Source of the DNA: Candidatus Woesearchaeota archaeon | GTDB lineage: Archaea > Nanobdellota > Nanobdellia > Woesearchaeales > GW2011-AR4 | Direction: 5' to 3' | Assembly (NCBI GenBank): GCA_016211245.1 | Contig: JACQSQ010000062.1 | Span: 1-11,270, forward strand | Length of the DNA stretch: 11,270 nucleotides | Shown: positions 5,475 to 11,270 of the stretch, in pieces | How the letters are laid out: each line of letters starts with the position of its first letter | Numbering within the stretch: the first letter of the stretch is position 1 | Position numbers and translations under genes: made by a program | Notes under the pieces: generated by a model | What the model was told of the DNA's origin: nothing | The model's database searches: none | Seen by the model: only the letters and a program-made list of their open reading frames with translations

Positions 5475-8190
5475 TTTTTGGATTTCCGAGAGTGCTTCTA
5501 AGCAAATCAATAATTGAAACAGGCTTGCTACTAGGCTTGACTGACTCAGCCGGAGCTGCTGGTGCCGGAAGCTGAGAATTGTCTCCTTGCAACTCGTGCC
5601 CCGAATTAACGAATTTGAACCTGTCCAATATTTCCCTTCTGTATGGGTTAATTGCTGGCCCATTGCAGCCCCCGTTCCTCTTTTTTGGCTTTTCTGAGTA
5701 ACCAAATTCAGGATTCAATGCAAACAAGTCATTGTATTGGGTGTTATTATACAGCTCAGGATTGTTATTCGCTTCCCTTCTTCTGCATACAGCGACATAG
5801 ACTTGATAGTCTTCTGAGTCAGGAGCAAACACCTGTCCTGTCCTCATACGTATAACATCAAAGCCCAACTTATCTAAACCTTCCTCGAGCATTTTTACCC
5901 CATCTCCCTGGACAATGTTTGCCGGCAAGGTTAGTACCAGATAGCCATTCGGTTTTATGACCCTGTGCGCTTCCAGCAAAGTTTTTTTTCTGTCGCCCTT
6001 TTCAGTGTTTCCGTAATGAAGCGCTAATGAAAGAACTGCCAAGTCAAATTGCTGCGATGCAATGCCTTCAAGATTTTCTGTGTATCCAACCTGAGTTTCA
6101 ATATCAAATCCCAATTTTTGGCATTCTTTTCTTCCAAACTCAATCTGGTATTTGTTCATATCCACACAATAAGTTGGTTTATGCAGAACTCTGGAAACTG
6201 TGGCAGGACCTGAGCCCAAATCTATTATTCTCTCAAGGCTTGAGCCCTCTGATTCAATCTCATTTACCAATAATTTTATGAGCCTGGCAGTATGGGCAGA
6301 GTAAGAGTAAACCCATTGGTGATTGTAATTCATTGCGTATAGCCTTGCGTTTTCGCCAAAATCCAGGAAAGCCCGGTTTGATTGAGGCCCTCTCCCTATC
6401 ATAAAGCCGCTCATGTTCCTGACTACTGTGTGGGAATTCTGGAGATATACTCCAAGGAAAGGCTGCCTGTCTAGTGGTGTGTCCCTCTCAAGAACTGACT
6501 TAAGATTCTGAGTCAATTCTACTCCATAATCTACAAGCATAATTCCATCTCGTTTTCCAGAATCAGTCAAGTAAACACCATAATCCGGTGTGCCCGCCGT
6601 CCCCAATACAAAAACGTTAACATCTCTTGTTTGCCCACGCCTCCATAATCTGCCTATCAATTGGTCATTTCTTCCAGGCGATAGATCCATGTGCAAGAAT
6701 GCCAAATTATTTGCTGTATGTAGATCTTGTCCCTCCCTTAATGCATCTGTTATTATCATAACTTTCGCATCAGGATTTGTTTGAAATGTTAATCTCTTAA
6801 TGTCCCTATCACTAAATCTTTTGCCATGGGGGTCAGCATCAACGCTTCCATCTATCCTCAAAGCTCCATACCTTGCATATCGACTCTCTAATGCTTCTGT
6901 TATGCCTTCCCTATACTTTGAGAAAATAACAATCTTTTCGCCTCTTGCTATGCAGGCGTCTACCAGCTCGTCAAGTTTTTTGTATTTTGTTGATTCTGCT
7001 GCCAAAATTTTTTCCCTCAATCCTTGATGAATCGCAAAAAAATCAGCGAGCTTCTGCCTCATAGCATAACTGCCTGCGTAATTTTCTGGCAGCACCAATC
7101 TGGAGTCTGTGTCTGTAAGCCGCAAAAGAACAAACCTTTCTGTACTATTAAACTCGCGGTAATTCAGAAAGGTATTGTGTATGTCCAGTTCCAACTCGCT
7201 GAAGTCAAACCAATTGAATTGAGGGCCATTTAATTTAGGCATGCCTTCTATATCGGTTAATCTGACGACAGGATTCTTCCCAAATCTGTGCAAGAACATT
7301 CGTATCAATTTTGGATTGTCTTGGTATGCTTTCCTTGCGTCATCCGCTGTTGGATAATCTTCATTGTCGATTAAAGACATCAATTCATAGATGTCATCCA
7401 AACTGTCTGGAAACGGTGTTCCTGTCATTGCTATGAATCTATCAGAACTTAATGCCAGTTTTCTAAATGCTTGCGATCTCCTTGAGCCAGGGTTTGCTAT
7501 ATGGTGGATTTCATCACCAATCAGCAAAAACGGCGCTTTACCCGATGAGAAAATTCCAACCAATCTGTCAACTAGCTGTTCGTCTGCAAGTTCTCTTCCA
7601 TTCGGCTCTGTTTCATTTCTTGCTATAGTGTCTATATCGGAGGTTGGCAGAGGTCTGAATATCGCATCGTAAGTCACTAAAGCAGTATCTAAGATTCCAT
7701 CACGAATTCCTTGTTCCAATTGCTGGATAGTTGCTCTTCTGTTCGAACTTGTAATTGTGATATAACTTCTGGGTTCTGTAGCATACGCTCGCAACTTAGC
7801 TTCCACGCTGCTGATAACATAAGTCGGTCCTACATACAATGTGTTTATTCTTCCAGATTCCACCAACTGTTCTAGCGCGTAAATTGCGTGGATTACAGGC
7901 GCAGTTTTTCCACTACCCGCTTCGTCTCTGATAAGAATTCTTGGCTTTTCCAGAATTTGAGTTGTGGCTTCGATCTGCTCTTCGCTTGGAAATGGAACAT
8001 AATGTTCTTTAATCACACCTTTCCCTATTCTTTGATAGGCAGCCTCTAAACTTCCAAAAGTACTAATAATATTTTGGAGCAATTCACTCCAATACGGAAC
8101 TTCCATTAAAGTCTCTTCAGTAGGGAATTCTTTTAGCTCTTTCACAACTAACCTTAGTCTGGTTTCTAAATCCTCAGCTGAGTACGGCAT
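5464..8190 (-). CDS. HNH-repeat-like / SNF2 helicase / class I SAM methyltransferase fusion
   Basis: This 908-aa protein has four parts. Residues about 8-56 resemble the homing-endonuclease-associated (HNH-repeat) DNA-binding module, with the FPT...FGSLEAAYQRIG pattern. Residues about 70-560 are an SF2/SNF2 helicase: Walker A DEAGSGKT (89-96), DExH box DEIHH (226-230) followed by SNF2-like IANPGSRRSQAF, TGTPF (256-260), motif V TDALREGQDL (481-490) and motif VI QLIGRLWRRGQTR (510-522). Residues about 625-805 are a Rossmann methyltransferase: DLGSGPAT (657-664), acidic CVDMN (675-679) and FDLAVLSLALHY (715-726). The tail (about 806-908) is Asn/Pro-rich. The methyltransferase lacks the DPPY/NPPY and PC motifs of DNA methyltransferases and looks closer to Methyltransf_11 or Rrp8-like enzymes, so its target is unclear. 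ATG 8190 is preferred over the in-frame GTG at 8241, which lies upstream of the best TATA box. SNF2 motors translocate on double-stranded DNA using ATP; other roles here are inference. Confidence 0.9.
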   Translation of the reverse strand: MPYSAEDLETRLRLVVKELKEFPTEETLMEVPYWSELLQNIISTFGSLEAAYQRIGKGVIKEHYVPFPSEEQIEATTQILEKPRILIRDEAGSGKTAPVIHAIYALEQLVESGRINTLYVGPTYVISSVEAKLRAYATEPRSYITITSSNRRATIQQLEQGIRDGILDTALVTYDAIFRPLPTSDIDTIARNETEPNGRELADEQLVDRLVGIFSSGKAPFLLIGDEIHHIANPGSRRSQAFRKLALSSDRFIAMTGTPFPDSLDDIYELMSLIDNEDYPTADDARKAYQDNPKLIRMFLHRFGKNPVVRLTDIEGMPKLNGPQFNWFDFSELELDIHNTFLNYREFNSTERFVLLRLTDTDSRLVLPENYAGSYAMRQKLADFFAIHQGLREKILAAESTKYKKLDELVDACIARGEKIVIFSKYREGITEALESRYARYGALRIDGSVDADPHGKRFSDRDIKRLTFQTNPDAKVMIITDALREGQDLHTANNLAFLHMDLSPGRNDQLIGRLWRRGQTRDVNVFVLGTAGTPDYGVYLTDSGKRDGIMLVDYGVELTQNLKSVLERDTPLDRQPFLGVYLQNSHTVVRNMSGFMIGRGPQSNRAFLDFGENARLYAMNYNHQWVYSYSAHTARLIKLLVNEIESEGSSLERIIDLGSGPATVSRVLHKPTYCVDMNKYQIEFGRKECQKLGFDIETQVGYTENLEGIASQQFDLAVLSLALHYGNTEKGDRKKTLLEAHRVIKPNGYLVLTLPANIVQGDGVKMLEEGLDKLGFDVIRMRTGQVFAPDSEDYQVYVAVCRRREANNNPELYNNTQYNDLFALNPEFGYSEKPKKRNGGCNGPAINPYRREILDRFKFVNSGHELQGDNSQLPAPAAPAESVKPSSKPVSIIDLLRSTLGNPKNGK

Positions 8191-8214
8191 TTTATATATA
8201 AAGTAAGCAAATTT

Positions 8215-8223
8215 ATTTATAAA
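8215..8223 (-). promoter_or_regulatory. TATA box of the helicase-methyltransferase gene
   Basis: On the minus strand, TTTATAAAT (8223-8215) is preceded by a GAAAGC BRE-like stretch. It is centred 29 nt upstream of the ATG at 8190, predicting an almost leaderless mRNA and supporting that start over the GTG at 8241. A second AT-rich candidate, AAATATATT near 8262-8254, could act as an alternative promoter. The remaining intergenic sequence up to 8390 shows no gene. Confidence 0.55.
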
Positions 8224-8392
8224 GCTTTCTAAATATACCACTAAGAAGTGATAATATATTTGTTGGACTTTGGTTATACCATCTTGTTTATGCTAGCCTT
8301 ATGAAAAAATCTAAAATTTTAATATTTAGCAGATTGATTATCCTGCGGTCAGATTATCAGGCTTTGTTTTATAATAAATTCCATAATAAAAC

Positions 8393-8409
8393 CTAAACCT
8401 TTAAATATT
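8393..8409 (+). promoter_or_regulatory. BRE/TATA of the AbrB-nucleotidyltransferase module
   Basis: TTTAAATATT at 8400-8409 follows a BRE-like CTAAACC at 8393-8399. Its centre is about 26 nt before the ATG at 8430, placing the predicted transcription start at or next to the start codon. Confidence 0.6.
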
Positions 8410-8411
8410 AC

Positions 8412-8427
8412 TACGTATTTTTACGTA
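8412..8427 (+). promoter_or_regulatory. candidate operator TACGTA-TTTT-TACGTA
   Basis: Two copies of the self-complementary hexamer TACGTA (8412-8417 and 8422-8427) are separated by TTTT. The whole element sits between the TATA box and the start codon, where a bound protein would block the polymerase. The first gene downstream begins with an AbrB-like DNA-binding segment, so autoregulation of the module is a reasonable inference. Confidence 0.45.
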
Positions 8428-8429
8428 AT

Positions 8430-9224
8430 ATGGTAGAGCTGATAAGCAGAATAAGCAAAGGAACAAGAATGGACCAGATTTACATCCCAAAAGAAAGAAT
8501 GCCGGGATTTGAATTAGGCGCAACTGTCTTGATAAAGCCTGTACTGGAAAAAGCAAAGCCTAAACCATATTATTACAAAGTTGATAGTCTGGAGCCTATA
8601 AAAAATATTATTGTAGCAGAAATTCTGAATTACTTTGAGGATTTTGATAATGTGATAATTACAGGCTCTTTCTTGGAAAAAGGCTTTGATTTTAAGGATA
8701 TTGATGTTTTATTGACAACAGACAAAAAAATAGACGCTAAATCTATTGAAAATCACTTTGAAAAAAAATTTGGGATTGGGCTTCATGTGATAGCCATAGG
8801 CTTTAAGCCTCTTATTAGAGGATTAAACACAGACCCATTGTTTCAGATGATGTTAAGCAAATTTGTTTCCAAGGGAAGAGTTTTATTTAAAACCAAAAAT
8901 GAGGTAAATTACAAGCTGTTGGACTTGCATCTGCTAGAAAGCAAAGCACTGATAGATAACTTTGATTTTTTGGCAGGACATGAAAAATACAAATTAACAA
9001 GGAATTTAATTGCCATAAAGCTATTCATGGAAAATAAGAAAATAAGCCCAGAAGCTGTAGATGCCGAAATTGATAATTATTTTGGCAAAGAGGCAGTCAT
9101 AAATATAAAAGAAAATTTATTGGACAGGGAATTTTTAAAGAAATATAAAGAATTGCATAATAAAATTTTCAACGACATATTGGCAGGAATCAAAAATGGC
9201 TCAAAACAGAAACATGCTCATTGA
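8430..9224 (+). CDS. AbrB-like N-terminus fused to an MNT-type nucleotidyltransferase
   Basis: This 264-aa protein starts at an ATG 26 nt after a TATA box; the internal ATG at 8469 would cut into the N-terminal motif. Residues 5-38 resemble a SpoVT/AbrB swapped-hairpin DNA-binding domain (RISKG...YIPKERMPGFELGATVLI). Residues about 55-125 hold a polymerase-beta-type minimal nucleotidyltransferase core with GS at 79-80 and the metal-binding pair D90-x-D92 in FKDIDVLL. The rest (about 135-264) is helical with LLDLHLLESKALIDNF at 163-178, as in proteins paired with MNT toxins or antitoxins. MNT enzymes transfer AMP or other NMPs to proteins or RNA. Related proteins seem common in DPANN genomes, from memory. 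It overlaps the next small gene by 29 nt, which suggests a two-gene toxin-antitoxin-like module. Which partner is toxic cannot be told. Confidence 0.75.
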   Translation: MVELISRISKGTRMDQIYIPKERMPGFELGATVLIKPVLEKAKPKPYYYKVDSLEPIKNIIVAEILNYFEDFDNVIITGSFLEKGFDFKDIDVLLTTDKKIDAKSIENHFEKKFGIGLHVIAIGFKPLIRGLNTDPLFQMMLSKFVSKGRVLFKTKNEVNYKLLDLHLLESKALIDNFDFLAGHEKYKLTRNLIAIKLFMENKKISPEAVDAEIDNYFGKEAVINIKENLLDREFLKKYKELHNKIFNDILAGIKNGSKQKHAH

Positions 9225-9540
9225 TTTGTTTATTGGGAATATAGCAAATGCCGCAGTTCATAAAATTCTTGAAATGGTAGTAATTGATGATATTTTAAGG
9301 AAATATTATGATAAGGAACTGTTAGCCTCTATGGAAATAGCTAGAAGATACAGGGAAAAAATTAATCCTGTCAATAGGACACTTCAGGAGAAAGATATAT
9401 CCTACATCAAAAGCAAAATAATTAATAAAGTTAAGAGTGAATTAATGTTAAGGATTGAAAAGGGCTACAAAAATATAAATCTTGAGCTAGTAGAGGGCAT
9501 CATCGATAAAATGCTAGTTGATATGAAGATAAAGGATTAA
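9196..9540 (+). CDS. small helical partner protein of the nucleotidyltransferase
   Basis: This 114-aa, almost entirely helical protein has no recognised catalytic motif; in particular no HEPN-type R-x4-6-H is apparent. Its most distinctive segment is REKINPVNRTLQEKDISYI at 53-71. The start at 9196 gives a 29-nt overlap with the nucleotidyltransferase gene. An ATG at 9214 (MLIDLF) would leave an 11-nt overlap and cannot be excluded. Overlap and size fit the second member of a toxin-antitoxin-like pair. Its stop overlaps that of the convergent RNA methyltransferase gene. Confidence 0.75.
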   Translation: MAQNRNMLIDLFIGNIANAAVHKILEMVVIDDILRKYYDKELLASMEIARRYREKINPVNRTLQEKDISYIKSKIINKVKSELMLRIEKGYKNINLELVEGIIDKMLVDMKIKD

Positions 9541-10490
9541 ATTTTTCTTATCTTCGCAACAAAAAACCCTTCAGTATCATTGTCCTGCGGCCAGATTCTT
9601 AAGCACTTTTTGACTTCATCGGAATATTTTTTATTCTCAAATTCAGTTATTGAAGGAGATTTTTTTAAATTCAGTTTAATTTCCTCTAATTTAGCATTTT
9701 CATATTTATTAATCAGGAAATGTACAACTTCCTCATTTTCTTCCGGCTCCAAAGAGCAGGTTGAATAAACCAAAGTGCCGTTCTCCTTTAATAAATTAAA
9801 TCCCGTCTCAATCAGCTGCTTTTGAGTTATAGACAATCTTCTTACCATGTCTGGATTCCAAATCCTTAATGTTTTCAGGCTCTTCCTTATGGTGCCGGTT
9901 CCAGAGCACGGGGCATCAACCAATACCCTGTCAAATTCTATTCCGGACTTTTTGAACCTCTGCCCTTCCATCAATGTTATTACGGCATTTGAAACGCCGC
10001 ATCTTTGAAGATTTATTGATAATGGCTTCATCCTGTCAATTGTGTAGTCATTTGCTATCAAAATTCCCTTGTTTTCCATGTACTGCGCTATCTGGGTTGT
10101 TTTTGAGCCTGGAGATGCTGCAATATCCAACACAATCTCATGCGGCTTTGGCTCCAAGACAATCGGCGGAATCATTGATGCTGCTTCCTGCAAATAGAAA
10201 TATCCTAAAGAATGCTCGATTAAATTACCAATATCCCTTCTTTCCTTTTGCCTGTGCTCAATCCAGAATCCTTCCTTGCACCACGGTATTTGCTCCAATG
10301 TCCAGTTCTTTTCCAAGCGTTCTTTTAATTGTTTTATTGGCATTTTTAATGTGTTGGTGCGTATCGAGCGGTTTAGAAATGACAAAGAGCATTGCCTGAA
10401 TTCCTCCCAATTTGTTAGTTTGGAATACCTTTCTATGAATTTTGGCTTGAATGTTATTTCATTGAAATTGTGGAATAGTTTTGTTTCCAT
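9537..10490 (-). CDS. NSUN/Trm4-family tRNA or rRNA cytosine-C5 methyltransferase
   Basis: This 317-aa enzyme transfers a methyl group from SAM to C5 of cytosine in RNA. The SAM-binding motif LDIAASPGSKTTQIA (121-135) and ANDYTIDRMKPL (146-157) are clear. The two family cysteines are in DAPCSGTG (C195, motif IV) and STCSLEPEENEE (C245, motif VI): C245 is the expected nucleophile and C195 the release residue. Residues 1-115 carry an NSUN-type N-terminal region including RTNTLK, and the C-terminus ends in the usual R-x-WPQDNDTEGFFVAKI pattern. No PUA domain is visible, typical of compact archaeal members that modify tRNA. ATG 10490 is chosen because a TATA tract lies 27 nt upstream; the frame extends to a TTG at 10508. 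It reads as a core gene between two accessory modules. Confidence 0.93.
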   Translation of the reverse strand: METKLFHNFNEITFKPKFIERYSKLTNWEEFRQCSLSFLNRSIRTNTLKMPIKQLKERLEKNWTLEQIPWCKEGFWIEHRQKERRDIGNLIEHSLGYFYLQEAASMIPPIVLEPKPHEIVLDIAASPGSKTTQIAQYMENKGILIANDYTIDRMKPLSINLQRCGVSNAVITLMEGQRFKKSGIEFDRVLVDAPCSGTGTIRKSLKTLRIWNPDMVRRLSITQKQLIETGFNLLKENGTLVYSTCSLEPEENEEVVHFLINKYENAKLEEIKLNLKKSPSITEFENKKYSDEVKKCLRIWPQDNDTEGFFVAKIRKI

Positions 10491-10511
10491 TCTTGCATGT
10501 AAAACCAACAG

Positions 10512-10521
10512 ATTATTAAAT
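10512..10521. promoter_or_regulatory. shared bidirectional TATA-like tract
   Basis: ATTATTAAAT at 10512-10521 reads ATTTAATAAT on the other strand. Its centre (about 10517) is 27 nt from the minus-strand start at 10490 and 27 nt from the plus-strand start at 10544. One TATA tract therefore seems to serve both divergent genes, with leaderless transcripts on both sides. Confidence 0.55.
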
Positions 10522-10543
10522 GTATTTGCGCTTACGTCTAGTT

Positions 10544-11119
10544 ATGGAATTTGTGAATAAGAATACAATAAAACTGGATAAGGAAATCAATGAATTGGAC
10601 AAGCTAGTTTTCAGATTTATAGGCATTCTTAAGAAGCACACTGATTACGTTGTAATAAGCGGCTATGTAGCAATATTACTTGGTAGATCCAGAACAACAG
10701 AGGATGTGGATATATTTATAAAAGAGATTGACAAAGGCTCTTTCAGCAGATTATACCTGGAATTGCAGAAAGAAGGCTTCTGGTGCTTAAATTCCGAGAG
10801 TGAGAGTGAAATATATGGATATCTTGCGGATGGATTGGCTGCGAGATTCGCATTGGAAGGCGCCACTATCCCGAACTTTGAAGTAAAAGTCGCTAAAAAA
10901 CCGCTTGACAAAGAAAGTTTCGTGGATAGGATAACTGCTATGACAACTGTCGGTGATATTTTCATCTCATCAATTGAAAGGCAGATTGCGTTTAAGAGAA
11001 ATTATCTTAAATCCGAAAAGGACATTGAAGATGCCAAACATATGGAGGAAATGTTTAAAAATCATCTCGATACTCAAAAGATTAATAAATATAAGGGCAG
11101 GTTAATAAGCCGAAAATGA
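10544..11119 (+). CDS. AbiEii/DUF6036-like nucleotidyltransferase (toxin-like)
   Basis: This 191-aa protein has a minimal nucleotidyltransferase core: VVISGYVAILLGRSRTTEDVDIFI at about 36-59, with G40 in the glycine motif and D54-x-D56 as the metal-binding pair. A possible third carboxylate is E113 in NFEVKVA. The helical C-terminal part includes ERQIAFKRNYLKSEKDIEDAK (145-165), where the R-x4-K and D/E-D pattern is common in AbiEii and related toxin-like nucleotidyltransferases. ATG 10544 is preferred over 10520, because the latter lies inside the TATA tract. Its stop overlaps the next start as ATGA, suggesting a coupled two-gene module. Members may nucleotidylate RNA or protein to stall translation, but the target here is unknown. 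Confidence 0.75.
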   Translation: MEFVNKNTIKLDKEINELDKLVFRFIGILKKHTDYVVISGYVAILLGRSRTTEDVDIFIKEIDKGSFSRLYLELQKEGFWCLNSESESEIYGYLADGLAARFALEGATIPNFEVKVAKKPLDKESFVDRITAMTTVGDIFISSIERQIAFKRNYLKSEKDIEDAKHMEEMFKNHLDTQKINKYKGRLISRK

Positions 11120-11270
11120 AATATCTAAAGCCAGGAAAAGATAATAAGGAAGAAAGGATGAATTTTGTCGAATACTGGGCGAACTATGTCCGAACACACT
11201 CCGATAAGGAATGGAGCAGGCAGCAGAATGTTTTGATAAATTCATTGATGCAGAACGCAAAGAATTCCAA
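11116..11270 (+). CDS. small partner protein of the nucleotidyltransferase (partial, 3' end missing)
   Basis: The ATG at 11116 overlaps the preceding TGA (ATGA), and 51 complete codons are visible before the window ends. The visible part is charged and probably helical, with YWANYVRTHSDKEWSRQQN (20-38) as its distinctive segment. From memory, proteins like this follow DUF6036-type nucleotidyltransferases in archaeal genomes, which would make it the antitoxin-like partner. That pairing is inferred from the overlap. Total length and C-terminus cannot be seen. Confidence 0.65.
   Translation, partial: MKYLKPGKDNKEERMNFVEYWANYVRTHSDKEWSRQQNVLINSLMQNAKNS

Noticed and set aside
5475..5705. Upstream extension of the 466-aa minus-strand protein to an earlier start
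   Set aside because: The extra 77 codons lie inside the well-supported 3' end of the helicase-methyltransferase gene, look like a shadow frame, and the 11-nt overlap start is more natural.
5464..8190. Assignment to DISARM, BREX or a type I/III restriction system
   Set aside because: No DNA-type methyltransferase motif, no nuclease motif, no PglZ- or DrmA/B-like protein recognisable among the neighbours.
8191..8241. GTG start adding 17 residues to the helicase-methyltransferase protein
   Set aside because: The GTG lies upstream of the best TATA box, which points to the ATG at 8190.
8336..8358. Direct repeat GATTATC with CTGA-like stretches, considered as a box C/D RNA
   Set aside because: No proper C box (RTGATGA) with correctly spaced D/D' boxes on either strand; a 7-nt repeat in AT-rich DNA is weak.
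8301..8396. Short plus-strand frame of about 31 codons in the intergenic region
   Set aside because: Very short, no recognisable motif, no ribosome binding site or placed promoter; nothing separates it from chance.
10663..10965. 100-codon antisense frame inside the second nucleotidyltransferase gene
   Set aside because: Shadow of a well-supported gene; serine-rich translation without any motif.

Overview
This AT-rich window is most likely from an archaeon, probably a DPANN-type lineage (Woesearchaeota/Pacearchaeota-like). The evidence is archaeal: A/T-rich TATA boxes with purine-rich BRE-like flanks lie about 26-34 nt upstream of start codons, most transcripts look leaderless or nearly so, clear Shine-Dalgarno sites are scarce, and an NSUN-type RNA m5C methyltransferase is present. 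The lineage call is inferred from sequence character and recalled family resemblance, not from a search. No tRNA, rRNA, CRISPR array or insertion sequence was seen.

Left and centre (about 236-8190) hold five genes in two converging units. On the plus strand, a 602-aa coiled-coil protein and a 480-aa helical protein with a proline-rich linker are one nucleotide apart. On the minus strand, a 908-aa multidomain protein is followed by a 466-aa unrecognised protein whose start overlaps it by 11 nt. The large protein has an HNH-repeat-like N-terminus, a complete SNF2-type helicase and a class I SAM methyltransferase. Sixty nucleotides further on, with its own TATA box, is a 159-aa protein resembling the AAG/MPG alkyladenine DNA glycosylases. 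An ATP-driven DNA translocase fused to a methyltransferase, a base-excision-like enzyme and three orphan proteins do not match any system I can name. This is the candidate undescribed system. Genome defence, DNA modification or repair, or a function of an integrated element are all open.

Right side (8430-11270) holds two small toxin-antitoxin-like modules around a housekeeping-type gene. Module A (8430-9540) is an AbrB-like/nucleotidyltransferase fusion overlapping a small helical protein, with a TACGTA-TTTT-TACGTA operator-like element between TATA box and start. It converges with the m5C methyltransferase (9537-10490), the two stop codons overlapping. Module B (10544-11270) is an AbiEii/DUF6036-like nucleotidyltransferase overlapping, by ATGA, a small gene cut off by the window end. 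The m5C methyltransferase and module B diverge from one TATA-like tract exactly midway between their starts.

The two modules beside an orphan helicase-methyltransferase cluster give the window the look of an accessory or defence-type neighbourhood.
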